DNA of 64,000 bases from Candidatus Gorgonimonas eunicellae (GCA_929200395.1 CAKMZJ010000001.1:15725-79724), one strand, 5' to 3'; positions 26,194-35,383 are shown, counted from the first letter of the stretch. Made by a program: numbers and translations. Notes: generated from the letters alone by a model not told the origin.

Positions 26194-28239
26194 ATGAAAT
26201 TTCTAAATTTTAAAATGAATCTTAGTTTTTTTAAAAATTTTTTTTCTTTAAAAACGATAAAAAAACCTTTTTTTATCGGAACATTAGTAGCTATTATGCT
26301 TTCAATAGCTCCAATAGCTTATATGATAGTAGAGCTAAACAATAAAAAAGTAGTCTATCTCGTAGCTAACTTTCTAAATAAAAGCTCTGGTCTAGAATGG
26401 AAAAGCTTTAAATCATTTACTTGGGGGTTGCTTCCTGCACCATCTTTAAAGTGGCAACAAATAGAACTTAAAGATAAAACACAAAAAGGAAGTATCTATA
26501 TCAAAGAATTATCTATGCGCTTAAGTGCGAGCCAATTATTAAATGGAGTTATTTATGTTAAAAATCTGTCAATTTCAGGCATTGCCATTAAAATAAACGA
26601 GTCTATAGAAAACACTGCTGAACTTTTAAAAATCATTTTTAATCTTGAAAAAAAAATCGATAAAGATAAAGAAACTTTTGTTGCCTACTTAGATAGATAT
26701 AAGGATTTAAAACTATCAGAAAATTTTATTTTTAACCCTTATATTATTGATATTAAAAATGCTAGCATTTCACAAATTAATAATTCAGAAAATAAAAACT
26801 ACAACTTCTATGACACTAACCTTACACTGACGAAACAAAGAAATGATCAAGACATATTACAGCTAGCTCTTATAAATATTCAATCTAAATTATTAGTTAA
26901 CGATCTTGAAGTTACATTAGCAGGCAGTTGCATGAGTCATATTGACAACCATAATGGGATTGTTTTTTTACATAAAAATAATTTGAATTTTATAACCTCA
27001 AAGGAAGACCAAAAAGCTAACATTAACCTATCTGGTAATATAGAGTATTCTTATAAAAATAATTTTCTTCAAAGTGATATAAAAGCTGCCACAAAAAATA
27101 TACAAGAATTAGCATTTTTATTTAATCTTAATATACCTAAAAAAATAAATAACACTGATTTCGATTATGTTTCATTAGCAGCTACCATTATTTATAAAGA
27201 TTCACGCATTAAAAGCAATAATATTAAAATACAAGTACCAGAATTTAACCTGCAAGGAACTTTTAATTACAACCCTTTAAATAAAAAAATATTTGCTAAC
27301 CTAAATGGTAGCGGTCTAATTTTTGATGAATTTTATCAAGAATATCATCCTAGCGAAGAATATCAAACTACTGATAACAATGATAAACAAAATGGAATAT
27401 TAAATATAATAAAAAGTATGAATCTTGTTAAATATATACCAAATAAAAATTTACATTTAGTTTATTCACCTAGATATTTTCAATGGCATAACATCAGATT
27501 AAACAAACCCAAGCTAGAACTTAAAACATCTCATAATAAATATTATTTAACATATGAATCCGATATTAACTCAGGTAAAATTGATTTAACATCTCAAATT
27601 CAACACCTTGGATCATCTATAAAATCTAACATAAATTGTAATATTATAGCTCTTGATATTGGTGAAAGCTGCTCAAACATAGATGTGTGTAAAAAATCAC
27701 AAGGGGATATAGACCTGACATCGAATATTGATATAAAACTTAATAAAACAGGTTTAACGGCTTCAGGAATAGCAGAAGCTAATATAAAAAACCTGATTAT
27801 AACAAACATCGATATAGACTATACATTCTTAAAATTAATTAATGCAGCAGTGAACAAAGAAATAGAATATAACGAATCCATTGCTAAAACACATTTTAAT
27901 AAAATGAAAGCTAAAGTTACTCTAGAAAACAAAAAATTAAATATTTTTAATATAGAAGCCTACACTAAGAAGAGTAAAGTATTAGGCAATGGGATATTTA
28001 ACATTCAATCAGATAAAGCTAAAATTAGATTAAAAATATTTCCTTTAAATAACGATTTTTTTTATAGTTCTGAGTATCCAGGAGAATTCCATGATATGTT
28101 TGTGCCGCTGATTTGTCACTTTAGTAATGGCAAATGGAATTATAGACTTGATAAAAATAAATTTAAAAACTACTTACAAACAAAAAATTTAAATAGTAAG
28201 CTAATAGAAAAAATATTAAATATAGATTTATTATATTGA
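26194..28239 (+). CDS. AsmA-family envelope protein
   Basis: A 681-residue protein with one N-terminal membrane helix (residues 27-48) and a long region of repeated beta-strands. It matches the AsmA layout: near the N-terminus, LEWKSFKSFTWGLLPAPSLKWQQIELKD and IYIKELSMRLSASQLLNGVIYVKNLSISGI; near the C-terminus, the typical block from GIAEANIKNLIITNIDIDY through EAYTKKSKVLGNGIFNIQSDK. AsmA-like proteins are anchored in the inner membrane, span the periplasm as a hydrophobic groove and are thought to move phospholipids to the outer membrane. It stands alone, diverging from the pilin cluster. The family is secure but the closest paralogue is uncertain. Confidence 0.8.
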   Translation: MKFLNFKMNLSFFKNFFSLKTIKKPFFIGTLVAIMLSIAPIAYMIVELNNKKVVYLVANFLNKSSGLEWKSFKSFTWGLLPAPSLKWQQIELKDKTQKGSIYIKELSMRLSASQLLNGVIYVKNLSISGIAIKINESIENTAELLKIIFNLEKKIDKDKETFVAYLDRYKDLKLSENFIFNPYIIDIKNASISQINNSENKNYNFYDTNLTLTKQRNDQDILQLALINIQSKLLVNDLEVTLAGSCMSHIDNHNGIVFLHKNNLNFITSKEDQKANINLSGNIEYSYKNNFLQSDIKAATKNIQELAFLFNLNIPKKINNTDFDYVSLAATIIYKDSRIKSNNIKIQVPEFNLQGTFNYNPLNKKIFANLNGSGLIFDEFYQEYHPSEEYQTTDNNDKQNGILNIIKSMNLVKYIPNKNLHLVYSPRYFQWHNIRLNKPKLELKTSHNKYYLTYESDINSGKIDLTSQIQHLGSSIKSNINCNIIALDIGESCSNIDVCKKSQGDIDLTSNIDIKLNKTGLTASGIAEANIKNLIITNIDIDYTFLKLINAAVNKEIEYNESIAKTHFNKMKAKVTLENKKLNIFNIEAYTKKSKVLGNGIFNIQSDKAKIRLKIFPLNNDFFYSSEYPGEFHDMFVPLICHFSNGKWNYRLDKNKFKNYLQTKNLNSKLIEKILNIDLLY

Positions 28240-28288
28240 TCTACTTAAAATAAGAATTAGTTATAATGTAATATGATAAGGAAAAAAT

Positions 28289-28365
28289 TGGCGCGCTCGG
28301 GAGGATTCGAACCTCCGACCGCCTGGTTCGTAGCCAGGTACTCTATCCAGCTGAGCTACGAGCGC
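28289..28365 (-). tRNA. tRNA-Arg (ACG)
   Basis: A complete cloverleaf on the minus strand. The acceptor GCGCTCG pairs with CGAGCGC; the D-arm is TAGCTCAGCTGGATAGAG; the anticodon stem CTGG/CCAG surrounds CTACGAA with anticodon ACG (read as inosine); the T-loop contains GTTCGAAT. The CCA is encoded (28289-28291). It lies 19 bases after tRNA-Ser, the same order as serV-argV in enteric bacteria. Confidence 0.97.
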
Positions 28366-28384
28366 AACGCAAACAGTTCCTTGT

Positions 28385-28477
28385 TGGCGGTGAGGGAGGG
28401 ATTCGAACCCTCGATACGGGTACAAGCCGCATACTCCCTTAGCAGGGGAGCGCCTTCAGCCACTCGGCCACCTCACC
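28385..28477 (-). tRNA. tRNA-Ser (GCT)
   Basis: A class II tRNA of 93 bases on the minus strand with acceptor GGTGAGG/CCTCACC, the anticodon loop CTGCTAA giving anticodon GCT, and a long variable arm (TATGCGGCTTGTACCCGTA). The CCA is encoded (28385-28387). It is transcribed first, followed by tRNA-Arg. Confidence 0.97.
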
Positions 28478-28486
28478 GACCACTAC

Positions 28487-28514
28487 ATATTAACTAAATA
28501 AATAAAAAAATCAA
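28487..28514 (-). promoter_or_regulatory. Promoter of the tRNA Ser-Arg pair
   Basis: On the minus strand TTGATT (28509-28514), a 16-base spacer and TAATAT (28487-28492) form a sigma70-like promoter about 10 bases before the tRNA-Ser 5' end, so the leader must be very short. Confidence 0.6.
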
Positions 28515-28723
28515 GATTTTTATGCTTTTTTTTTACTATTTTTAGTTTACCCTGTGAAAATAGATGTGATTTTACTCAAGAAATATTTTACATTTATAGC
28601 TTTCAATAAATATAAATAGCTAAATATCGAATATCATGGTAGGCTCAATTTATCCATAAATCTAATAAATTTTATTTTTGAACTAATCTTTAATTTAAAG
28701 CTCTAATAAACTTGAAAAAAGTA

Positions 28724-28743
28724 AAAGCTTCCTTAGAAGCTTT
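28724..28743. terminator. Hairpin between the tRNA pair and a small gene
   Basis: A perfect stem AAAGCTTC/GAAGCTTT with a four-base loop. Read on the minus strand it is followed by a T-rich run (TTTTACTTTTTT), so it could terminate minus-strand transcription arriving from pilZ. The rest of the 308-base gap 28478-28785 holds only the tRNA promoter. Confidence 0.5.
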
Positions 28744-28785
28744 CAAGAAATAAAATTTACTATCTACTCATGGTATAAAAAAACT

Positions 28786-29163
28786 ATGCTTAATCTAGAT
28801 ACACAATATATTAAAATTGACCATCCACTACAATATAATAATAACCACCGAATACATAACCATGAATTTCCTACTAATGGATTAGCAAGGTTTGATATGT
28901 CACAACCAACTTTATCTGGGTTATTTAGTGATGGTGTTAAACAATATACGACTGCGCTGTTTAAACCACTCTTTGATAGACTAGTAAAAGCTGAAGAGGC
29001 TAAAGCAATACCATTTTCCGATAATCCTATTAAATATCCTGGATATCCTGCATATACTGTAGTTAACAGGCCAATCTCATACAACCCAGAAGCTGACTTC
29101 TCGTGCATGGTTGAATATATTGATGAAACTATCAACAGGCCACTTTGCAAACGACGAATATAA
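28786..29163 (+). CDS. Small hypothetical protein
   Basis: Not recognised. It has 125 residues, hydrophilic, with no signal peptide or membrane helix. It is rich in Asn, Pro and Tyr (IPFSDNPIKYPGYPAYTVVNRPISYNP). A minus-strand frame overlaps almost all of it, but the plus-strand product has the more natural amino-acid mix and codon use (A/T in third positions). There is no clear ribosome site before the ATG. It could be a small effector or a decayed gene. Confidence 0.45.
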   Translation: MLNLDTQYIKIDHPLQYNNNHRIHNHEFPTNGLARFDMSQPTLSGLFSDGVKQYTTALFKPLFDRLVKAEEAKAIPFSDNPIKYPGYPAYTVVNRPISYNPEADFSCMVEYIDETINRPLCKRRI

Positions 29164-29266
29164 GAAGCTTGAAAACCTAATAATACAGATAGAAGGCGTA
29201 TAATTAAAAATATTTAGCTCCGCATGGAAAGCTATCAAATCGACGATAGCAGTATCTTGAGGTAAT

Positions 29267-29602
29267 TTAAATGGTATAGCTAGGGTGGTTATTGCTAGAA
29301 TCCACTAAATGGGTCTCTATTTTATTTTTTAGCTTTAAATTGTCTTTATTAAAACTAACCCCTACTCCAGGACTGTGTTCATGGCAACTTTTAGGTGTAA
29401 TCCATACTATAACTCCTAATATAGGTACAGATTCGATATCGTCTAATAAATTAAGATTAACAAGAATTGTATCGCCTATATTGTAAAAATTCTCTGTAGG
29501 AATAAAAATGCCACCATTTTCTAAAAAAGGCATGTAAGATTTTTCTAATTCTTCAATATCAGTTATTTGCAAAGATAGCATACCTTTTATTTTTTCACTC
29601 AT
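29267..29602 (-). CDS. pilZ: Type IV pilus protein PilZ
   Basis: A 111-residue protein very like Pseudomonas PilZ: GMLSLQITDIEELEKSYMPFLENGGIFIPT at the N-terminus, the YNIGDTILVNLNLLDD strand pair, GVIVWITPK and a final KIETHL region. True PilZ lacks the RxxxR c-di-GMP motif, and none is seen here; it acts through PilB and FimX to allow pilus extension. It lies downstream of tmk and holB on the same strand, the classical holB-pilZ arrangement. Together with the minor pilins and FimV it argues for a working type IV pilus. Confidence 0.95.
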   Translation of the reverse strand: MSEKIKGMLSLQITDIEELEKSYMPFLENGGIFIPTENFYNIGDTILVNLNLLDDIESVPILGVIVWITPKSCHEHSPGVGVSFNKDNLKLKNKIETHLVDSSNNHPSYTI

Positions 29603-29648
29603 TGCTAGCCTCGTTAATAGATAAAATAATAGAAAACTCTTACAGGAG

Positions 29649-30662
29649 CTACATGACTAATTCAATATATCGACAAAATATAGCTTCCATTAGCATTTGC
29701 TTATTAGTATTTATATGCTGTATTAGCACTTTTTGTTGCTTTATAAGATAATCACGTAATTCAAATAGTTTAACAATTGTATTATTGCTAGCAAAAAATT
29801 TAGCAATCGTAAATGAAGCTTCATGTATTAGTTGCTTATCTTTAGTTAAAGCAAAAACTATGCTGTCATTAATCCAACCAAGCATCCAAGACAATAAACT
29901 ATCAAGATCTTGATCTTGTAAATCTTTAGCAGTTTCTACTATAGATTTTTTGCCTTTCAGCATATTAGATATTGCTTTAACAAACTCCTGATAGTAATTC
30001 TTTTTTGCTGTAAAGTTATCTACCGCTTTTATAGGTGAGTTATTACTAATATATAATAACTCCTTTATTTGCTCTTGGTTAGAAACTTTATTTGCTAGCC
30101 AGTTAGAAGATATCTTCAATGAAGGGTTAGTGAATATTATTTTTTGGCAACGACTACGTATAGTTGGCAATAATTTAGCTTGATTAGATGACACTAAAAT
30201 TATTACAGTATCTTCACTAGGTTCTTCAAGTGTTTTTAATAGGGCATTAGCTGCATATTTATTCATGTTATCTGCTGGAGATAATATAGCTACTTTATAC
30301 CCACCTAACTTAGCTGTTTGAGCTATTATTTCCGTAAAATCACGAATTTGGTCTATCTTGATATCTGTGTTTTTTTTACTCGGATTAACATGTATTAAAT
30401 CGGGGTGACTATTAGAATTTAGCAAGATGCAACCTTGGCAAGACATCTTGCATGCGCTAGGATTAAACTGCTTACATAAAATCCATTTAGCCATGGTTAA
30501 TGCAAACTGACTTTTACCAAGATGTTCCGCACCGCAGAGCAAATACGCATGCGCAAGTTTTTTGTGCTGAACCTGCCTGATAAAAATATCCCATTGATGC
30601 TGATGCCAAGGTAATAATTCGCTCTCAAGGTAATGATCATTTACTTCTTTACTACTTTGCAA
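29649..30662 (-). CDS. holB: DNA polymerase III subunit delta'
   Basis: A 337-residue clamp-loader subunit of the AAA+ class. Visible: LLPWHQHQWDIFIRQVQHKKLAHAYLL at the N-terminus, the P-loop GAEHLGKSQFA, the zinc-binding cysteine cluster (CKQFNPSACKMSCQGC), HPDL, and the sensor region NALLKTLEEPSEDTVIILVS with LPTIRSRCQ. The order tmk-holB-pilZ is conserved in gammaproteobacteria. The start overlaps the tmk end by 11 bases, suggesting coupled translation. Confidence 0.93.
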   Translation of the reverse strand: MQSSKEVNDHYLESELLPWHQHQWDIFIRQVQHKKLAHAYLLCGAEHLGKSQFALTMAKWILCKQFNPSACKMSCQGCILLNSNSHPDLIHVNPSKKNTDIKIDQIRDFTEIIAQTAKLGGYKVAILSPADNMNKYAANALLKTLEEPSEDTVIILVSSNQAKLLPTIRSRCQKIIFTNPSLKISSNWLANKVSNQEQIKELLYISNNSPIKAVDNFTAKKNYYQEFVKAISNMLKGKKSIVETAKDLQDQDLDSLLSWMLGWINDSIVFALTKDKQLIHEASFTIAKFFASNNTIVKLFELRDYLIKQQKVLIQHINTNKQMLMEAIFCRYIELVM

Positions 30663-31314
30663 AATATTTACTTAATTTTTTAGATAAAATAGTTTCTAAT
30701 TGTTTATTAACATCTTGTAAACTTTGATTAGCATCAACAATAACTATGCGATCATTAAATTTTTCAGCACGTTGCAAATAGCAGTTTCTTACATTAGTAA
30801 AAAAATCCAATTTTTCTTGCTCTATACGATCAGGTTGCTGTTTATTTAATTCTGCTCTATTTTTTATTCTCGCCATACCGGTATCAACAGTTACATCTAA
30901 TAGTATGGTTAAATCTGGTTTTAAATCGTTTAATACGAGTTTTTCTAATATTGAAATAGTCTCTTCTGATATCCCACGACCGCCTTGTTGATAAGCAAAA
31001 GTAGCATCGATAAATCTATCCGCAATAACAGCATTCCCAGATTTTAAAGCCGGTAATATGCAATTATGTATATTTTGTGATCTAGCAGCAAAAAACAATA
31101 ATAACTCAGTAATGAAATGTATGTTTTCTTCGTTATGCGATAGTATCAATTGTCGTATTTCTTCAGCTATTTTAGTACCACCTGGCTCTCTAGTTGTAGT
31201 AATGCTAATGCCTTTATCTTTTAGCCAGTTAGTTATAGTAAGCATAGCTGAGCTTTTTCCTGCTCCTTCAATCCCTTCTACGCTAATAAAAATCCCATTA
31301 TGTGTTAGCTGCAT
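30652..31314 (-). CDS. tmk: Thymidylate kinase
   Basis: Phosphorylates dTMP to dTDP. The P-loop SVEGIEGAGKSSAM, the DRF-type motif IADRFIDATFAYQQGGRG and the TREPGGT segment are clear. I start it at the ATG at 31312-31314 (MQLTHNGIFISVEG), which places the P-loop at the normal distance and has a TAGGTA ribosome site; the open frame continues upstream for 21 more codons into a repeat end. The length, about 220 residues, is usual for the family. Confidence 0.95.
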   Translation of the reverse strand: MQLTHNGIFISVEGIEGAGKSSAMLTITNWLKDKGISITTTREPGGTKIAEEIRQLILSHNEENIHFITELLLFFAARSQNIHNCILPALKSGNAVIADRFIDATFAYQQGGRGISEETISILEKLVLNDLKPDLTILLDVTVDTGMARIKNRAELNKQQPDRIEQEKLDFFTNVRNCYLQRAEKFNDRIVIVDANQSLQDVNKQLETILSKKLSKYFAK

Positions 31315-31340
31315 GAAAATACCTAAAATAGTAAAGAGTG

Positions 31341-31610
31341 TATACGTCTCGCAGATGACGATGTAAATTTTCAGCAAGTGATTATAAGTTTTTAGCTAAG
31401 GCAGTGTTTCGCAGGTTTAGTGTCGACTAAATCAAGAAATACTAACGCAAGATAAAAGCTTATAAGCCTTGCCCTTTGAGAGCTATTAAAAATATTAACT
31501 TCTGCGTTAAATCGCCTTGAAATGCAATAAGCATTCCTACAACAATTTGCCTTGAATTTAATTTTTTTACTTAGCTCTGAAATTCTGCATCTTCATCTGC
31601 GAGGCGTATA
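31341..31610. mobile_element. MITE-like element with 34-base inverted ends
   Basis: A 270-base non-coding element. Its left end (31341-31374) begins TATACGTCTCGCAGATGA and ends TTTTCAG; its right end (31577-31610) is the inverted counterpart, finishing ATCTGCGAGGCGTATA. The two agree at 29 of 34 positions. Outer TA bases on both sides would fit insertion at a TA target, as for Tc1/mariner or IS630-type elements (inference). It has no open frame. Partial copies occur at 13483-13749, 52448-52570 and 55893-56047. It lies between xseA and tmk. Confidence 0.75.
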
Positions 31611-31624
31611 TATTTTAATAACTG

Positions 31625-32977
31625 TTATTTTAATTGGTTCTTATTGCTCTTGCAAACTTTAGAAGATAAATAACCTTCATTAAGAATAATATCCAGCTCA
31701 TCCCCAACATTTACCTGATTATAAGAGGTAACTACATCTGAGTTTTTCTTAACAATACTATAGCCACGTTTAAGCACAGACAATGGATTGAGAGCTTCTA
31801 ATCTTGCTGCCAATGATAAGCATAACGACCTATATTGTTTAAGTTTATACACCATTAAACTTTGTGATTTTTCTTGTAGGTTTTTAAGTTGATTGTTACG
31901 CTTTATTAATAATTGTATGGGATCCAACTGGATCAACTGTTTTTCTATCTCATTAAGCCTGCTTTTATATGTAGAAATTTTATTATTAATAAGAGCTTGC
32001 ATTGTCTGCGCATGATCATCTAACAACTGCATATTTGTAAAAATTATTCTCTCTAGTTTTGATAGTCTGTGAGATAGATTTGCTAACACCCCTTGTAAAA
32101 CTTCTAATTTATGAGAAATAACTCGCACTAAAATATTTTTGCTTTCTTCAAGCTTGTTAACTACACGGCATATTTTATCTGCAATAAGCTTAGCAGCGAC
32201 CGATGGCGTAGCTGCACGGATATCTGCAGTAAAATCTGCAATAGTAAAATCTGTTTCATGACCTATAGCACTAATTACGGGCTTAGAGCAATTAAAAATT
32301 GCCCTAGCTACTTCTTCTTCATTAAAACACCATAAATCTTCAATTGATCCGCCACCACGAGCTATAATAATCACTTCTATTTCTGATGTTTGCTCAGCAA
32401 TTTTTATAGCTTTAACAATTTCTGTTTTAGCTACTTTTCCTTGAACAGTACATGGAATTACATCAACCATAACAGTAGGTGCTGTTTGTTTTAATACATT
32501 AAGTATATCTCTAATTACAGCACCAGATGGTGAAGTAACAACTCCAACATGGTTGATCCAGTTAGGTAGTATTTTTTTCTGGCTTTCTGCAAATAATCCT
32601 TCTTTAGCTAGCTTATTTTTCATGGCTTCAAATGCTATATACAAATCGCCAACGCCAGCTTGTTGCATTTTTTCAACTATTAGTTGATAACCACCTTTTA
32701 CTTCGTAAATTGTAACATAACCTGTTACTAATAAACTATCACCAAGTTTAGGAACAAATATTACTTGAGCTGCGTAACGACTATACATTACACAGCTGAT
32801 ACTTGATTTATCATCTTTTAAAGTAAAATACCAATGGTTAGATGGTTTATGCATATGCATAGAAGAACACTCACCTCTTATGCGTAAGCGACCTATTTGC
32901 CCCTCTAATACCAACCTAGCTTTTTTATTTACTTCAGAAATAGAGAATATTGTTTGGTTTGTAGAATCATAACTCAT
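31625..32977 (-). CDS. xseA: Exodeoxyribonuclease VII large subunit
   Basis: A 450-residue subunit of the single-strand DNA exonuclease VII. The N-terminal OB-fold is clear (IFSISEVNKKARLVLEGQIGRLRIRGECS, NHWYFTLKDDKSSISCVMY), followed by the catalytic domain with TSPSGAVIRDILNVLKQ, IARGGGSIEDLWCFNEEEVARAI and AIGHETDFTIADFTADIRAATPSVAA, then a long coiled coil and the C-terminal LSVLKRGYSIV segment. The length agrees with E. coli XseA. The small subunit xseB is not in the window. Its right end is followed by short TATAC palindromes (33021-33040). Confidence 0.95.
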   Translation of the reverse strand: MSYDSTNQTIFSISEVNKKARLVLEGQIGRLRIRGECSSMHMHKPSNHWYFTLKDDKSSISCVMYSRYAAQVIFVPKLGDSLLVTGYVTIYEVKGGYQLIVEKMQQAGVGDLYIAFEAMKNKLAKEGLFAESQKKILPNWINHVGVVTSPSGAVIRDILNVLKQTAPTVMVDVIPCTVQGKVAKTEIVKAIKIAEQTSEIEVIIIARGGGSIEDLWCFNEEEVARAIFNCSKPVISAIGHETDFTIADFTADIRAATPSVAAKLIADKICRVVNKLEESKNILVRVISHKLEVLQGVLANLSHRLSKLERIIFTNMQLLDDHAQTMQALINNKISTYKSRLNEIEKQLIQLDPIQLLIKRNNQLKNLQEKSQSLMVYKLKQYRSLCLSLAARLEALNPLSVLKRGYSIVKKNSDVVTSYNQVNVGDELDIILNEGYLSSKVCKSNKNQLK

Positions 32978-33020
32978 GACAGATCTTATAAATGAATAAT
33001 CGTTAATTTTAAGATGCTAG

Positions 33021-33040
33021 TATACACTTTAAACTGTATA
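33021..33040. promoter_or_regulatory. Short palindrome upstream of xseA
   Basis: TATACA and TGTATA surround CTTTAAAC as a 20-base near-palindrome between the divergent xseA and lipoprotein genes. A similar TATAC..GTATA sequence follows at about 33074-33092. It may be an operator or repeat debris. Confidence 0.3.
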
Positions 33041-33145
33041 ATTTACTAGATTAATAAATATTTAGTGGAAGGTTATACAATTTAAAGTATAATAGAAATT
33101 ATAAAAATATAACCACATATTAAAAATAACAATAAAAGTATAATA

Positions 33146-34264
33146 ATGACAAATTACTTTACTATAATATTAACCAAATTTATTTTATTCTATCTTGTTT
33201 TTAGTTGCACGATGCAAGTATCGAATAACTATGGCTACGAAGTGCAAAGTAGTTATAGATGGAAGCTCTATAAATACGATAATATTATTACCCAAGGTTT
33301 TTTAGATCTGCAGTTTAAAAATCTTCCAACTGAAAGAGTTAGTACATCTTCAGAATATAGAGAATATTTAGATTATAATCAACAAATATCTTTATACTTT
33401 GAGCGTGAATTGTTAGCAACATACGAAGAGTACTTAAAATTAAGTATAGATATCTCAACAGAAAACGAAGCAATACATAATATTGACGATCAAATATTGT
33501 CAACATTCTTTAGTTACAAAAAACATCTTTATAATACATTAAATATTCTAAGCTCTCCTGTTTACCACAAAAGATCTACCTTAAATGAAATTATATTTTT
33601 ATTGTCTTGCTGTTGTTTTTGTTGCGATGAATTATGCTGTCAGCACTGTGGCTATAATGTAAATGCAGAAAAAAATTTAATTTCAGCTAACACAACAAAA
33701 AGACATAATTTAGTTTATAATATAGCTAATTATTTAAATACCATTTTTATGAACATCCCAGGAAATGAAATAGAAAGTAGATTTAAAATAGAGCCAGCCA
33801 AGACTCCAGTTATTAATATTTTTATTTGCAATGAGATGTCTATTGAATGGATAAGTAAAATTCTAAGCAACCAGCTAAAAACACAAGAAACATTAGTCAT
33901 TCTTCCTTTCGATAACAAACCGATACAATATAAAATATATACACATAAGTATCCAGAAGTAAGGCAAGTTGACAATAATATAGACCCTACGCATAAGATA
34001 ATTTTTACCGATGTACAAAAACCAGAACGAAAATTAATCTTACAGTTACATCGTGGAAGTATTGAAACAATATTGTTATTATCTTGCATATATAGCACAG
34101 AAACAAACTATTTATTACAAATTGATTATCTTAGATACAATAGTGACGTCTATCAATTCCCACCAACATATGAAGAAATATCTGCTAGTTTTTCATTGTG
34201 CGATACAGAAAATAATCAAGATAATCAAGGCCAAACAACATTAGCTGAACCTCCAGAAATATAG
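33146..34264 (+). CDS. Cys-rich putative lipoprotein with a PPxY motif, unknown
   Basis: Not recognised. It has 372 residues. The N-terminus MTNYFTIILTKFILFYLVFSC looks like a lipoprotein signal, with the lipobox-like VFSC at residues 18-21. The body is helical and polar. A dense cysteine cluster, LSCCCFCCDELCCQHCG, lies near residues 152-168 and could bind metal or be acylated. Near the C-terminus VYQFPPTYEEISASF contains PPTY, which fits the PPxY motif bound by WW domains of host Nedd4-type ubiquitin ligases, a match that is easily due to chance. It stands alone, with no clear ribosome site before the ATG. Confidence 0.55.
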   Translation: MTNYFTIILTKFILFYLVFSCTMQVSNNYGYEVQSSYRWKLYKYDNIITQGFLDLQFKNLPTERVSTSSEYREYLDYNQQISLYFERELLATYEEYLKLSIDISTENEAIHNIDDQILSTFFSYKKHLYNTLNILSSPVYHKRSTLNEIIFLLSCCCFCCDELCCQHCGYNVNAEKNLISANTTKRHNLVYNIANYLNTIFMNIPGNEIESRFKIEPAKTPVINIFICNEMSIEWISKILSNQLKTQETLVILPFDNKPIQYKIYTHKYPEVRQVDNNIDPTHKIIFTDVQKPERKLILQLHRGSIETILLLSCIYSTETNYLLQIDYLRYNSDVYQFPPTYEEISASFSLCDTENNQDNQGQTTLAEPPEI

Positions 34265-34613
34265 ACAAAAACTCAAAATATGAAAGTTTTTAACTAGATA
34301 TCATATTATTTGTTTTGTAATAAAATATCTACTAAGTTTATACACCTAGCGAGAAAACCATAACAATTCATTTATATTTATTACAGATTATACTATAATG
34401 ATATAGCACTGCTAGAAAATACTTGCACAAAAATATCTTACTTGCTATTACCAGATTAAGAAAAGTCATGCAAGACGCCTTAAAAACATGCATATATGTT
34501 AATAGGCAGCGCTATACGAATAATCTTTTATTTTTTAATAAAAGTTTTTATCTAACAGCATAACATCTTTATTGATATTATGACTATTTTAGGGGGTTAT
34601 ATCACGTTACACT
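34265..34613. other. Gene-free spacer
   Basis: A stretch of 349 AT-rich bases between two plus-strand genes. It contains one element-end-like sequence (TATACACCTAGCGAG near 34340). A GGGGG run around 34592 may help position ribosomes on the next gene. I see no open frame or RNA gene. Confidence 0.35.
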
Positions 34614-35330
34614 ATGTTTATTGATGAATATTGTACGAAACACAACGATAATATGTTTTCTTTTTCAAGAAGCCAAGCTAGTAGATTCGCTAAGTTTGTA
34701 GCTAACGATTTCAACCCTCTACACGATATAGAAAACACAAGATTCTGTGTCCCAGGAGATTTATTATTTGCAAAAATAATTTCTATGAAAGGTATGTTTA
34801 AGTACATGAATGTTCATTTTGGAGGTATGGTAAGTAATGATGTAATGCTACAAGTAAAAAACATATCAAATACCCATTTTGAAATATGTGATAACAATGA
34901 AAAAGTATACCTAGATGTAGAAATATCAGGACAGCCTGTTACTGATGAAAAGATTATTCAAAATGCAATTCTTAATTATGTTGCTTTTTCAGGGAAAAAC
35001 TTTCCAGATGTCTTTGTACCTCTAATGAAATCTAAAGGCGTAATGATAAACACTAAAAAACCATTAGTTATATATGATAATATGTCATTAGAATTTTTTA
35101 CATCAAATTTAAAAAAACCTGAATTAAAAGCAGAGGAAGCTACTTTTGATGTCTCAGGAAAAAGAGGTAAAGTAACACTAAATTTTAGCTATAAAGATGG
35201 CAATAAAGAAGTGGGCACAGGTCAAAAAACTATGATTTTATCTGGCTTAAGACCATATAGCCAAGATGATATAGATCAAATGATAGTAGAACATAAAAAA
35301 AGAATTGTTAAATTTACGGAAAATAAATAA
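34614..35330 (+). CDS. DUF3581 family protein
   Basis: A 238-residue protein recognised as the DUF3581 family of gammaproteobacteria by FSFSRSQASRFAKFVANDFNPLHDIENTRFCVPGDLLFA at its N-terminus (residues 16-54). The F-N-P-L-H-D sequence resembles the hydratase motif of hot-dog fold proteins such as MaoC, and a MaoC-type gene lies next to it in convergent orientation. The biochemical role of the family is not known to me; a link to acyl-chain metabolism is inference. No signal peptide is present. Confidence 0.8.
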   Translation: MFIDEYCTKHNDNMFSFSRSQASRFAKFVANDFNPLHDIENTRFCVPGDLLFAKIISMKGMFKYMNVHFGGMVSNDVMLQVKNISNTHFEICDNNEKVYLDVEISGQPVTDEKIIQNAILNYVAFSGKNFPDVFVPLMKSKGVMINTKKPLVIYDNMSLEFFTSNLKKPELKAEEATFDVSGKRGKVTLNFSYKDGNKEVGTGQKTMILSGLRPYSQDDIDQMIVEHKKRIVKFTENK

Positions 35331-35361
35331 ATATATACTTTCTTATTAAAAATGTAATAAA

Positions 35362-35383
35362 ACCCGTTCCTTTAGGCACGGGT
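35362..35383 (-). terminator. Terminator after the MaoC-type gene
   Basis: A hairpin ACCCGT/ACGGGT with a short inner CC/GG pair and TTTA loop. Read on the minus strand it is followed by TTTTATTACATTTTT, the pattern of an intrinsic terminator for the gene at 35420-35890. It also closes the convergent DUF3581 gene. Confidence 0.75.

Noticed and set aside
28273-28497. 74-codon plus-strand frame over the tRNA-Arg/tRNA-Ser pair
   Set aside because: It lies almost wholly within the two tRNA genes read on the opposite strand.
28764-29150. Minus-strand frame of 128 codons opposite the small gene at 28786-29163
   Set aside because: The composition (Ser, Leu and Cys rich, uneven) looks like a shadow; the plus-strand frame has more natural residues. 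Neither is certain.
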